Positions 27,078-36,561 of a DNA stretch of 64,000 nucleotides are shown here, one piece after another (position 1 is the stretch's first letter; every line of letters starts with the position of its first letter). Where the stretch lies: positions 6,213,001-6,277,000 of the forward strand of contig NZ_CP031941.1 of NCBI RefSeq assembly GCF_003443655.1, given 5' to 3'. A model generated the notes under the pieces. The model was not told the DNA's origin. It searched no databases and saw nothing but the letters and a program-made list of their open reading frames with translations. Origin of the DNA: Nostoc sphaeroides. Lineage in GTDB: Bacteria > Cyanobacteriota > Cyanobacteriia > Cyanobacteriales > Nostocaceae. A program made the position numbers and the translations under genes.

Positions 27078-27962
27078 ATGAGTGTAACTCCCCAAGCAGT
27101 TCCAACGACTCCAAAACGAAAAGGAGAAACCAAGTTTTCTCTGAAAAAAATCTTACTGCCCATAATAGTTGTATTAATAGTAATATTCAGCCTAGCGCCA
27201 GCCTTATGGCAATTACTGACCTCCTTTAAAGTCAATGAAGATATTGCCGCCGTTCCTACTGTCTATTTTCCCACAAGATTCACTTTCAATCACTACATTG
27301 AGTTATTTACTCGTCGTCCATTTTGGCGCTACATCTTCAACAGTGCCTTTGTGTCGATTACTTCTACAGCTGTAGCTTTAGCGATCGGCGCACCTGCGGC
27401 TTATGCCCTCGCACGGTTACGCCCTTGGGGTGAAAGAGCTATCCTCGCCAGCGTTCTAATTGTTACCTTATTTCCTGGAATTCTCTTGTTTTTAGGACTG
27501 TTAGAAATTATCCAGGCGCTTAAACTCGGCAACAATTATCTGGCGCTAATAATACCATATACTGCCATCAATTTGCCGCTAACAATTTTAGTACTTAGAA
27601 GCTTTTTTCAACAATTGCCAAAAGATTTGGAAGATTCCGCTAGGGTCGATGGCTACAACACATTTCAACTACTATGGCAAATCGTGCTACCTATGACCCT
27701 TCCGGCCTTGGTGACTACTGGAATCCTCACCTTTATTTTTGCTTGGAACGAGTTTATTTTCGCTCTGACGTTTATGACCCGTGAAGAGTTGAAGACAATT
27801 CCCGTTGCTGCTGCTCAGTTGGGTGGTGCGACAATATATGAAATTCCCTACGGGCCGATCGCTGCTGCAACTGTTGTGGGCACATTACCCCTGATTTTAC
27901 TAGTTTTGTTTTTCCAGCGCCGGATTGTCCAAGGTCTTACCTCTGGTGCTGTGAAAGGATAA
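27078..27962 (+). CDS. Sugar ABC transporter permease, MalG-like
   Basis: 294 residues. A basic N-terminus precedes the first helix (ILLPIIVVLIVIFSLAPALW), with five more helices after it. The EAA loop is LPKDLEDSARVDGYNTFQLL (about 182-201), followed by ALVTTGILTFIFAWNEFIFA, the MalG signature. It is the second half of the channel, 3 bp from the first permease. It ends in a GGGGGAGCA-rich repeat tract and ATGACCA heptamers that fill the gap to the ATPase gene. Confidence 0.9.
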   Translation: MSVTPQAVPTTPKRKGETKFSLKKILLPIIVVLIVIFSLAPALWQLLTSFKVNEDIAAVPTVYFPTRFTFNHYIELFTRRPFWRYIFNSAFVSITSTAVALAIGAPAAYALARLRPWGERAILASVLIVTLFPGILLFLGLLEIIQALKLGNNYLALIIPYTAINLPLTILVLRSFFQQLPKDLEDSARVDGYNTFQLLWQIVLPMTLPALVTTGILTFIFAWNEFIFALTFMTREELKTIPVAAAQLGGATIYEIPYGPIAAATVVGTLPLILLVLFFQRRIVQGLTSGAVKG

Positions 27963-28062
27963 GGGGAAGCAGGGGGAGCAGGGGGAGCAGGGGAAGCAGA
28001 GGGGAGAATAATAATTTCTGACAAATGACCAATGACCAATGACAAATAACAAATGAAAAATG
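27960..28062 (+). repeat. G-rich and ATGACCA short repeats
   Basis: A run of AGCAGGGGG units, then ATGACCA/ATGACAA heptamers that reach the start codon of the ATPase gene. Similar G-rich units form the 3' end of the binding-protein gene. Confidence 0.65.
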
Positions 28063-29160
28063 GCTAAACTTGAACTCACAAACTTAAACAAAACCTATAA
28101 TCCTAAAGTCGTCCCTGTCAAAGACGTTAGTTTAACTGTAGATAACCATGAGTTTCTTACTTTACTTGGCCCTTCTGGCTGTGGCAAATCTACCGTTCTA
28201 CGAATGATTGCGGGTCTTGAAGAACCGACTCGTGGTCAAATTAAGATTGGGGAAGTGGATGTTACCTATAAACGAGCAGCCGATCGCAACATTGCAATGG
28301 TATTTCAAAGCTATGCACTCTATCCTCACATGACGGTGTACGAAAACCTTGCTTCTGGACTCAAGCTGAAAAAAGTACCACCTACAGAAATTAAACAGCG
28401 AGTGGCAGAAGTGGCAGACGTTTTAGGATTAGCAGAGTTAATGAACCGCAAGCCTGGTCAAATGTCTGGAGGTCAACGGCAGAGGGTTGCCGTCGGTCGT
28501 GCTTTGGTGCGTAATGCCGATGTGTACCTGCTAGATGAACCTTTAAGTAACCTGGATGCACTACTGCGGGAAAGAGTTCGAGCCGATATCAAGCAAATTT
28601 TTGCAGCCCAAAAAGTGCCAGTTGTCTACGTCACCCACGACCAAACCGAAGCAATGACGCTCTCTACAAAAGTTGCATTGCTCAACGATGGCTATGTGCA
28701 GCAACTTGACCCGCCTGATCGCATCTATAACCATCCAGCTAATCTATTTGTGGCTGGATTTGTTGGTAGCCCGCAAATGAATTTACTAACTTTACCTTGT
28801 AAGGGACAATATGCGATCGCGGGTAACTTCCAAGTGCTTCTTCCAGATATACCAACTGTACCACCGCAGATTGTTCTGGGAATCCGCCCAGAAGATGTCC
28901 GCATTGCTCAACCAGGTGATACTCAGACTATCCAAGGGCGAGTGTTTTTAGTGGAAAACTTGGGTATGCACTATTTAGTCAGTGTCAGGATTGAGGGTTC
29001 ACAAACTGGAGCGATTACGGTACGTGCTTTGTTGCCAACAGACCAAAATTGGAGTGGCGAGGATATTACATTAGCATTGCGCCCTGAGGATATTCACTGG
29101 TTTGATGTTCAATCTGGACATGCTCTTGTTAAAAGACAAATGTCAGGTGTCAATAACTAG
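28060..29160 (+). CDS. Sugar ABC transporter ATP-binding protein, MalK/UgpC-like
   Basis: 366 residues. The nucleotide-binding domain has Walker A GPSGCGKST (about 39-47), Q-loop VFQSYALYPHMTVYENL, signature MSGGQRQRVAVGRAL, Walker B VYLLDEPLSNLDA and H-loop YVTHDQTEA. A TOBE-type C-terminal domain (ILGIRPEDVRIAQPGD, ALRPEDIHWFD) follows, as in CUT1 importers. It powers the two permeases upstream. Such an ATPase may serve several importers. A gap of about 100 bp of repeats separates it from the second permease but the strand and order indicate one operon. Confidence 0.92.
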   Translation: MAKLELTNLNKTYNPKVVPVKDVSLTVDNHEFLTLLGPSGCGKSTVLRMIAGLEEPTRGQIKIGEVDVTYKRAADRNIAMVFQSYALYPHMTVYENLASGLKLKKVPPTEIKQRVAEVADVLGLAELMNRKPGQMSGGQRQRVAVGRALVRNADVYLLDEPLSNLDALLRERVRADIKQIFAAQKVPVVYVTHDQTEAMTLSTKVALLNDGYVQQLDPPDRIYNHPANLFVAGFVGSPQMNLLTLPCKGQYAIAGNFQVLLPDIPTVPPQIVLGIRPEDVRIAQPGDTQTIQGRVFLVENLGMHYLVSVRIEGSQTGAITVRALLPTDQNWSGEDITLALRPEDIHWFDVQSGHALVKRQMSGVNN

Positions 29161-29176
29161 TACCACAAGGCGGAAG

Positions 29177-29358
29177 TCAAAAGTCAACTAGTTTTGGTAC
29201 TGTATCGGTGGTCATAATACCACGGGCTGCGGCATGAAATTCAGCAGGAGTCAAATTTTTGCCCAATCCTAATAAACCTGCCCGAATTTTTTCAATTGGG
29301 TAATGTCTGCCAATTAAACCTGTAGAAGCTATCACAATATTATGTGCAGCACCTATAA
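29177..29358 (-). pseudogene. Remnant of an ArgJ-like (glutamate/ornithine N-acetyltransferase) gene
   Basis: Translating the minus strand gives an isolated piece of about 58 codons, bounded by stops, that reads AAHNIVIASTGLIGRHYPIE and later GIMTTDTVPKL. This matches the internal ArgJ pattern (a.STGVIG..lp...i and aIMTTDt.pK). ArgJ is normally about 410 residues, so only a fragment is present, without a start or the autoproteolysis Thr region. It is a decayed copy or recombination scar. Confidence 0.6.
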
Positions 29359-29474
29359 ATCAATACGCTTGGGTTAAGGCTAAAACTCTTTGTGAAAGTC
29401 AATTTTTTTAATGAACCGCAGAGGCGCAGAGAACACAGAGAGAAGGAAGAAATGCTTAACTGAACTGTATTGAC

Positions 29475-30989
29475 CTATAAATCAGTTAATGTGATAGTAA
29501 ATGTTGTCCATCCGTTACCGCTTTCTACTTGAATGTTTCCTTGCAGTTGTTCGACTAATTTCTGTACTATAGGTAAACCTAATCCCGAACCACCTTGGTT
29601 CCAGATATCTGCATTGGGAATGCGATAAAATTTCTCAAAGATTCGTGGTAACTCTGCTAACAAAATTTCTGCTGAATTACTGATAGTAATAATAGTTTTT
29701 GTAGGCGCTTCCAAGGAATTGGAACGTACACTTAAGACAATTTCACCACCCGCAGGTGTGTATTTACAGGCATTATTGAGCAATTCTACTAAGATTCGTT
29801 CCAAGCTAATGCCATCTGAGAACAACGGCGGGAGATTTGAAGGGAGATTCAGCTGTAGAGTTTGCTGATGTTCTTGAACACGGATTTGAAACGGCTCAAT
29901 AACCCAAGGTAACCACTGTTGTAATAGCAACGCATCAGGTGTAATAACTGGATAGGATGAGCTTTCCAGGCGTTGTAAGTCTAGTAAATCGTTAATTAAT
30001 CCTAGCTCGCGATCGCACTCATTTTCCATCAGTTCTAGATAGCGTTGAGCTTCCTCAGTAACAGGAGATAATTGGATCATTTGAACCATTAACTTTATAT
30101 TACTCAGGGGCGATCGCAGTTCATGAGAAACTAAACTCAAAAAGTCATTTTTGAGTTTATTTATCTCCTCCCATTGCACCACAAGTTGCTCTTGCTCAAT
30201 TTGCTTTTGACGCGCTTCTATCGCTCGTTTGCGCTCAGTAATATCTCGAAAAACTAATACAGCACCTGTAATATTATCTTGATCGTCTTTAATTGGTGCA
30301 ACACTGTCATCAATTGGTATTTCTCCACCGTCTTTAGTAATCAGAATAGTTTCTTCTGAGAGACTGACGATAATACCATCTTGAAGGACTTTTATGATCG
30401 GACTTTCAATATAATTATGAGTTTTTGCATTAGCAATCTTGAATATTTCTGATGAATTTCTGCCACAAGCTTCTTCCTGTTTCCATCCGGTTAGATTTTC
30501 AGCAACCGGATTCATAAAAGTTATCAATTCTTGCATGTCGCTAGCAATCACACCATCGCTGATACTTTTTAAAAGTGCATCCAACCATTTTTTATTTACC
30601 TTTAATTGCCTTTCTAAACCATGTTTAATCAGAGTTATTTCAATATTTGTTTGTAGTTCTCTTTCTTTAAAAGGTTTAATTAGGTAAGCAAAAGGCTCAG
30701 TTATTTTAGCTCGCTCCAATGTTTTTTCATCTGCATAAGCAGTCAAATAAATTACTGGAATATCCAAACGCTTATAGATTTCTTCGGCAGCTTCTATCCC
30801 ATCCATTGACCCTTTTAGCTTAATATCCATTAGCACTAAATCGGGGGATATTTCTATTGCTTTATTGATTGCTTCTTCTCCTGAAGAAGCAATAACAGGA
30901 ACCGTGTAACCAAATTTTATCAGTCGATACTGCAAATCTTTACCAACAATCGCTTCATCTTCCACAACTAAAATTTTTGCCTTTCTCAT
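29475..30989 (-). CDS. REC-PAS-histidine kinase
   Basis: 504 residues, soluble. An N-terminal REC domain (5-120) has VVEDEAIVGKDL, phospho-Asp in VLMDIKLKGSMDGIEAAEEI, YLTAYAD and LIKPF. A PAS domain (about 140-255, ISDGVIASDMQELITFMNPV) is followed by HisKA with LVSHELRSPLSNIKL (about 285-300) and an HATPase with ELLNNACKYTPAGG and GSGLGLPIVQKL. The N-terminal receiver means another kinase can control this one. The obvious candidate is the gene 12 bp upstream, the ethylene-receptor-like kinase, so the pair likely forms a phosphorelay. Confidence 0.9.
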   Translation of the reverse strand: MRKAKILVVEDEAIVGKDLQYRLIKFGYTVPVIASSGEEAINKAIEISPDLVLMDIKLKGSMDGIEAAEEIYKRLDIPVIYLTAYADEKTLERAKITEPFAYLIKPFKERELQTNIEITLIKHGLERQLKVNKKWLDALLKSISDGVIASDMQELITFMNPVAENLTGWKQEEACGRNSSEIFKIANAKTHNYIESPIIKVLQDGIIVSLSEETILITKDGGEIPIDDSVAPIKDDQDNITGAVLVFRDITERKRAIEARQKQIEQEQLVVQWEEINKLKNDFLSLVSHELRSPLSNIKLMVQMIQLSPVTEEAQRYLELMENECDRELGLINDLLDLQRLESSSYPVITPDALLLQQWLPWVIEPFQIRVQEHQQTLQLNLPSNLPPLFSDGISLERILVELLNNACKYTPAGGEIVLSVRSNSLEAPTKTIITISNSAEILLAELPRIFEKFYRIPNADIWNQGGSGLGLPIVQKLVEQLQGNIQVESGNGWTTFTITLTDL

Positions 30990-31001
30990 ATTTTAGTCAT
31001 T

Positions 31002-32981
31002 TTATATTAATGTAAATTTTACTTGGCATTTTACTCCAATAGCACCTTGGATATCGATATTACCTGCGAGTTGATTGGTTAACGCATCTACTAACTGCCA
31101 GCCTAGAGATGCCATATTTTTAAAATTGAAATTTGATGGTAAACCAATTCCATTATCACTAACTATAAGTGTAACCTGATGGTCAGTATCTTTGTTGATT
31201 TCGATATAAATCGTACCATTTCTACCTGTTGGAAATGCATATTTTAAAGAATTAGATACAAGCTCATGGATAATTAAGCTACAAGGAATGGCTGTATCCA
31301 AGCCGAGAAATACTTGCTCATCGATATTTATTCTCAGAGCGATCGCATCTTCGTTAACTTCATAAGCACTAAATAAACTTGCTACCAAATCTCGAATATA
31401 TTCACCAAAGTTAATCCTTGCCAAGTCTTGAGACTCATATAATTTTTCGTGAACTAAAGCCATTGATGCAATTCGCTGCTGGCTTTGTTTGAATATTACC
31501 AAATCGTCTTGATCTTTGATATAAGCAGATTGCAAGCTTAACAAACTAGAAATAACCTGTAAATTATTTTTGACCCGATGATAAATTTCTTTTAATAACA
31601 CCTCTTTTTCTAAAAGTGATGCTTGAATTTGCTGCTCCCACTGCTGGCGATCGCGCAGTGCGGCAATTCGTTCGCTAATATCTTCGACCACAGAAATAAA
31701 ATACTTTGGCTCCCCACTAGGTTCGCGCATTAAAGATACGGTGAGATTAACCCAAACTATGGAGCTATCTTTGCAGAAATAGCGCTTTTCCATCGAATAA
31801 GTTTGAATATTATCTGCTAAAATATCATCAATATATTTAAGATCGGTGTTAAGATCATCTGGGTGAGTAATATCTTGGAAAGTCAGCAATTGTAGTTCTT
31901 CGGATGTGTAACCGACAATATCGCAAAGCCTCTGGTTAACTAACAACCACCTTCCATCTATAGCTACATGGGCGATGCCAACAGCAGCTTGATGGAATGC
32001 AGCACGGAATCGCTGTTCGCTTTCTCGCAATGCTTGTTCTATTCGCTGGCGCTCAGTAATTTCTGCCTGTAGTGATTGATTAATTCTTGTTAGCTCTGCT
32101 GTCCGTAGCTCAACGTTGCTTTCTAGTTGGTTAAGTAGGCTACTTAGTTCTTCCTCTGCTTGCTTGCGCTCAGTGATGTCAGTATGTGAGCCTACCATCC
32201 GCACTACGTTATCATCATCATCCCACAGTGCTTGACCTCGATCCAAAATCCATTTGTAAGTGCCATCTTTACATAAAACTCGATACTCGGTAGTGTAAAA
32301 CGGTGTTTTATGAGCAAAATGGTCTTGAACTGCTTGTGTCACCCAGTCAAGATCATCAGGATGCACTCGTGTGAGGTATTCATCTAAATAGTTAGAAATT
32401 TCCTCGTCTTCGTAACCGAGCATTTGATTCCAGCGAACCGAAAAGAACATTTCATTGGTTTTAACATTCCAGTCCCAAATTCCATCATTATTGCCGCGCA
32501 AAGCTAATTGCCAACGTTGTTCACTTTCCCTCAGCACCTTCTCAGTTCGTATGCGTTCAGCAATTTCCTTTGCTAGTTGGGAGTTTGCAGCCTCTAGTTG
32601 GGCATGACTCGGTAGAGCCAGTGCCTGGGGTATTAATGGCACAAGTTGTATGGCTGTCAATACGGATACAAAAGCAGTGATAGCTTTGAGTAACCCTGAT
32701 AGCCAATAGGTAGGATGCCAAAGAGTCCACACATCCATTAAATGGGTTGTGCCACAAGCAATAATGAATGTGCCAAACATTAGGAAAATCCAGCCGAAAG
32801 GCATATCTCGCCGTTTACGGACAAAATAAACCAACATCACTGGAATTGAATAATAAGCAAGTCCAGTTAACACATCTGAAACCAGATGCAACCATACCAA
32901 TCCTGGTTTCCAGAGGTAGCAATGTCCGTGAGGAATAAACTGGCTAGTAGAGAAAAAATTATTTAAAAATTCCATCATCAA
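31002..32981 (-). CDS. Ethylene-receptor-like membrane histidine kinase
   Basis: 659 residues. The N-terminus has three membrane helices with the ETR1-type ethylene-binding pattern: LVSDVLTGLAYYSIPVMLVY and FIIACGTTHLMDVWTL. Asp36, Tyr43, Cys76 and His80 keep the spacing of ETR1 Asp25, Tyr32, Cys65 and His69, Cys/His being the copper ligands. Two PAS domains follow (about 165-290, WQLALRGNNDGIWDWNV; 330-455, RFRAAFHQAAVGIAHVAID) with a coiled coil between. The kinase is of the HisKA_2 type, EIYHRVKNNLQVISSLLSLQ, with an HATPase (SDNGIGLPSNF). It is first in an operon with the REC-PAS-kinase. Ethylene or copper sensing is inferred, not shown. Confidence 0.88.
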   Translation of the reverse strand: MMMEFLNNFFSTSQFIPHGHCYLWKPGLVWLHLVSDVLTGLAYYSIPVMLVYFVRKRRDMPFGWIFLMFGTFIIACGTTHLMDVWTLWHPTYWLSGLLKAITAFVSVLTAIQLVPLIPQALALPSHAQLEAANSQLAKEIAERIRTEKVLRESEQRWQLALRGNNDGIWDWNVKTNEMFFSVRWNQMLGYEDEEISNYLDEYLTRVHPDDLDWVTQAVQDHFAHKTPFYTTEYRVLCKDGTYKWILDRGQALWDDDDNVVRMVGSHTDITERKQAEEELSSLLNQLESNVELRTAELTRINQSLQAEITERQRIEQALRESEQRFRAAFHQAAVGIAHVAIDGRWLLVNQRLCDIVGYTSEELQLLTFQDITHPDDLNTDLKYIDDILADNIQTYSMEKRYFCKDSSIVWVNLTVSLMREPSGEPKYFISVVEDISERIAALRDRQQWEQQIQASLLEKEVLLKEIYHRVKNNLQVISSLLSLQSAYIKDQDDLVIFKQSQQRIASMALVHEKLYESQDLARINFGEYIRDLVASLFSAYEVNEDAIALRINIDEQVFLGLDTAIPCSLIIHELVSNSLKYAFPTGRNGTIYIEINKDTDHQVTLIVSDNGIGLPSNFNFKNMASLGWQLVDALTNQLAGNIDIQGAIGVKCQVKFTLI

Positions 32982-34132
32982 AACCTAATACACTGCACAA
33001 GTCTTCACCAAAGCCGGAAGTGTGAAGGAAGAGGTTTTGAGCCTAAGACCTCTGTAGACGCGCAGACGCCTAGAGAGTGGCTTCTGATACTCTTCATGAG
33101 AACACGTTCGGGGTTTGTCAGAGCTTTCCCGTACTAGCATTAGGCTAGTAGAGAATAGCAGTTGGGGCTTCTATATCCTGTATCGATCATCCTTTCTGAG
33201 TTTTTTAAGCTGATAATGTGAGGTTTATTGAAATAAAGGTACTGCGATCGCTTTGCTTTTTGTTACCGTAGATTCTCTGAAATGAATTCCTTATATATAT
33301 AGATGCCTTCACGAAATCACAGTAATATTTCGCTTATCTAAAATAACTAGTTAGTACGGAATTTTTAAGTATATTTTCGGTGTAATATAGGAATAATATT
33401 TGATTTTTGAAAAAACTAAGAGATAATACGCATAGAACTACTCAGTATAATGAGAAACAATGATAACCCAGCACTTACAACAGGCGATCGCTTTGTGGGG
33501 TGGGTATCCTGCCCGCCCTGATAATGCAAGTTGTATACGTAACAGCTTATTTGTAGGGATACAGCATTGCCGTGTTCCTAACCAGTAGCCATTAAAATGA
33601 GAATTGCCGTAAAAAACTAACGAGAATAAACATATTCCTTAAGTCTAATGTAAGACACGCCTGGAGTATGAAGTTATAAGTTATCAGGTGAAATAGGATT
33701 GTAGAGCATTCTTAATATAGTCTCAACTGTTAGCAGCATCTGGCTGCTCAAAATTTATAGTTGTTCTATCTATACCCAACTAACAAAAATTAATGTAGGT
33801 AAAGTCATTAAAGTCATTAGATTTTTTCAGGCGATAGAATTAATTTTACTCTTATGGTAGAAGCCCAGCAAAAAACTAGCAGCTATCCTGAATAGGAATA
33901 ACAAAATAATTCACAATAAGTAATTAAAAATTATCATGCAAGTGAATGTAATTTTATTACGAATAAATATTGTTATTCTTTGCAGTTGTGAACCAGCGAC
34001 TTTATTACTGGATTCACAATAATATCATAAATTAGTAATTACTGATTATGAATTAATTTGAAGCTGAAGAATAGTTAAGTTGTTGTGTGTGGGAGCTAAA
34101 AATGCTTTCAAATCTGTCAAAAGAAACTTGGT
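32982..34132. other. Long intergenic region
   Basis: 1.15 kb, AT-rich, between two divergently read genes. No ORF is supported. A short GC-rich dispersed repeat is visible around 33055-33085 and an inverted run (GGTGGGTATCCTGCCCGCCC) near 33500. Otherwise nothing is recognised. Confidence 0.4.
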
Positions 34133-34258
34133 TAAGGGACTTCCAAGTAAAAAAATATTCCATTGCCATTGTTCACTGTTGACCGTTGACGGTTCACGAG
34201 TTTTCAGTCAACAGTCAACGACTTTAATGTGGAATAATTTATTTTTTGGAGTTCCCTA
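34133..34258 (+). repeat. MITE-like element, family 1, copy 2
   Basis: Begins TAAGGGACTTCCAAGTAAAA and ends TTTTTTGGAGTTCCCTA, with TTGACNGTT-type and CAGTCAA heptamers inside. It is almost identical to 52501-52640 except for two fewer heptamers, and inverted relative to 201-332. Confidence 0.85.
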
Positions 34259-34376
34259 AAGACTCCTCAATCTGTCTTGTGAAAATTACCCTAATTTAGC
34301 AGTGGATTGAGTAGACAATATCGGTTTTGAAAATCAATCGACCACAGAAATCTAGAACATAAAAGGAACCGTAACT

Positions 34377-35198
34377 ATGAAACCTTTTGATTTATCTAAA
34401 GCTGTTTTGGCTACTGTCTTTGCCATCAGTTTCGCTTCTTTGTCCTTACCTCCTTCTGTTTATGCCCAAAGTGGAGGCTCCGGTGGTGGAGGCTCAGGTA
34501 GTGGAGGCTCCAGTGCTGGCAGTAGCTCAGGTAGTGGTGGTACAGGTACTGGCACTACAGGTAGTGGTACAGGTACTAGTGGTACAGGTACTGGCACTAC
34601 AGGTAGTGGTACAGGTACTGGTGGTACAGGTACTGGTGGTATAGGTACTGGTGGTACAGGTACTGGCACTACAGGTAGTGGTACAGGTACTGGTGGTATA
34701 GGTGGTGGTACAGGTACTGGCACTACAGGTAGTGGTACAGGTACTGGCACTACAGGTAGTGGTACAGGTACTAGTGGTACAGGTACTAGTGGTATAGGTG
34801 CTGGCACTACAGGTGGTAGTACAGGTACAGGAACTGGCACTACAGGTAGTGATTCAACAGGAACTGGCACTACAGGTAGTGATTCAACAGGCACTGGCAC
34901 TACAGGTAGTGATTCAACAGGCACTGGCACTACAGGTAGTGATTCAACAGGCACTGGCACTACAGGTAGTGGTACAACAGGCACTGACACTACAGGTAGT
35001 GGTACAACAGGCACTGAGACTACAGGTACTAATAGGAATGCAGGCGTCGCAGCTTCCGAAAGAACTAGCGATCGCGGTTTCGATTGGGGTTGGCTAGGTT
35101 TACTTGGTCTAGCCGGTTTAGCAGGTTTAGCTCGTAATCGGGAAAAAGGCCGGGCTTATAACGATCCTAATGAAGCAACAGGTACTCGTTCACTCTAG
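34377..35198 (+). CDS. Secreted Gly/Thr/Ser-repeat protein with WGxxG-type C-terminus
   Basis: 273 residues. A signal peptide (about 1-30, ending PPSVYAQ) is followed by a low-complexity region (31-220) of GTGTGTTGSG-like units and then five SDSTGTGTTG units. The C-terminus has DRGFDWGWLGLLGLAGLAGL followed by ARNREK, the WGxxG-CTERM pattern of a tryptophan-glycine motif, hydrophobic helix and basic end. The protein is probably exported and membrane-retained or processed. AAAGGA about 10 bp before the ATG is a good ribosome site. The repeat unit is only 30 bp in the last part and nearly identical at DNA level, so copy number is likely variable. No function can be assigned. Confidence 0.8.
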   Translation: MKPFDLSKAVLATVFAISFASLSLPPSVYAQSGGSGGGGSGSGGSSAGSSSGSGGTGTGTTGSGTGTSGTGTGTTGSGTGTGGTGTGGIGTGGTGTGTTGSGTGTGGIGGGTGTGTTGSGTGTGTTGSGTGTSGTGTSGIGAGTTGGSTGTGTGTTGSDSTGTGTTGSDSTGTGTTGSDSTGTGTTGSDSTGTGTTGSGTTGTDTTGSGTTGTETTGTNRNAGVAASERTSDRGFDWGWLGLLGLAGLAGLARNREKGRAYNDPNEATGTRSL

Positions 35199-35349
35199 TA
35201 ATTTATCGTCCGGTGGATTTGCGATCGCGTCCACTGGACATAATTTTACTAATTCTTTGAATAAGAGCCGCGCTGCTTTGGCTGCAACACGATTTCTAAC
35301 AAGCTTCACAGTTAATTTAACTGATTCCAACGACAAACACCATAAAAAT

Positions 35350-35388
35350 AAAATGATTGCTCGTCATATAGTGGCAATCATTTTTTTA
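35350..35388. terminator. Bidirectional intrinsic terminator
   Basis: ATGATTGC and GCAATCAT form an 8-bp stem (35353-35360, 35374-35381), followed by TTTTTTT on the plus strand and by an A/T-rich tail on the other. It lies between the converging repeat-protein gene and recA, so it can end both. Confidence 0.8.
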
Positions 35389-35481
35389 GGCTTGCTATAA
35401 CTTATCAATACTTTGGAAAAGGTGGGTTAGCTATCTATGTAACCCACTACATATTAAAAGTTGCAGATAAATCTGCATTCC

Positions 35482-36561
35482 TTATTCTTCTGGTTCTAAA
35501 TCGACTTCTTCCTCTTCATCTTCTTCACTGGCTTTAGCTACAGAGTTAGCAGAAACAACAGCACCTTTATCTAGTTTTTCCCGCACCAGTTTCTTAATTT
35601 CGTCAGCGAATTCAGGCTTTTCTTCTAGATACTTAATGGCGTTGTCTCGTCCTTGAGAGATATTATCGCCGTTGTAACTATACCAAGCTCCTTTGCGGAC
35701 AATAATGCCAGTTTCTTCTGCTAAGTCAACAACACAACCCAAGGTAGAAATACCTTTGCCAAAAATAATGTCAAATTCCGCTATTCTAAAGGGCGGCGCT
35801 ACTTTATTTTTGGCGACTTTGACTTTAACGCGATTACCATATTCATCTGTACCTTTTTTCAAGGTTTGAATTCGGCGAATATCCAAACGCACCGAAGCGT
35901 AAAATTTCAATGCGTTACCGCCAGTAGTAGTTTCTGGACTACCGTAGGTAACACCGATTTTTTGCCGCAACTGGTTGATGAAAATTACTGTACAACCAGA
36001 TTTACCAATGTTGCCAGTAATTTTACGTAGGGCTTGGCTCATTAATCGCGCTTGCAAACCAACGTGGGTGTCACCCATATCGCCTTCAATTTCAGCGCGG
36101 GGAACCAGTGCTGCTACTGAGTCAATGACTACAATATCAACCGCAGCAGAGCGAACCAGCTGATCGACAATTTCTAAAGCTGATTCGCCTGTGTCAGGTT
36201 GGGAAATCAGCAAATTGTCAATATCTACACCCAATGCCGCAGCATAAGTAGGATCAAGGGCGTGTTCAGCATCAACAAAGGCAGCAATACCGCCATTTCT
36301 TTGCACTTCGGCGAGCGCATGTAGCGCTACTGTAGTCTTACCGGAACTTTCCGGGCCGTAAATTTCAATTACCCGCCCCTTGGGTAAACCACCACCCAAT
36401 GCTAAATCTAGGGTGAGCGCCCCACTAGAAATTGTCTCCACCCGCATCCGGGTGGCATCGCCCAGGCGCATGATTGCTCCTTTACCAAAGCTGCGCTCAA
36501 TCTGGTTAAGCACCATAGTCAGCGCTTTTTGCTTGCCTGAAGTATCGGTGTTGATAGCCAT
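35482..36561 (-). CDS. recA: Recombinase A
   Basis: RecA forms filaments on single-stranded DNA and drives strand exchange and repair. The 359 residues include Walker A GPESSGKTT (about 69-77), the Glu-containing AFVDAEHALDP, Walker B IVVIDSVAALVPRAEIEGDM, the L2-region FINQLRQKIGV with GSPETTTGGNALKFYAS, and an acidic tail EEDEEEEVDLEPEE. Length and motifs are normal for cyanobacterial RecA. It is alone on the minus strand, with a shared terminator downstream. No LexA-type operator could be pointed out upstream. Confidence 0.98.
   Translation of the reverse strand: MAINTDTSGKQKALTMVLNQIERSFGKGAIMRLGDATRMRVETISSGALTLDLALGGGLPKGRVIEIYGPESSGKTTVALHALAEVQRNGGIAAFVDAEHALDPTYAAALGVDIDNLLISQPDTGESALEIVDQLVRSAAVDIVVIDSVAALVPRAEIEGDMGDTHVGLQARLMSQALRKITGNIGKSGCTVIFINQLRQKIGVTYGSPETTTGGNALKFYASVRLDIRRIQTLKKGTDEYGNRVKVKVAKNKVAPPFRIAEFDIIFGKGISTLGCVVDLAEETGIIVRKGAWYSYNGDNISQGRDNAIKYLEEKPEFADEIKKLVREKLDKGAVVSANSVAKASEEDEEEEVDLEPEE

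Noticed and set aside
34460..35014. Proline/valine-rich ORF antisense to the Gly/Thr-repeat gene
   Set aside because: Mirror frame of a low-complexity coding repeat; no start signal, signal peptide or partner.
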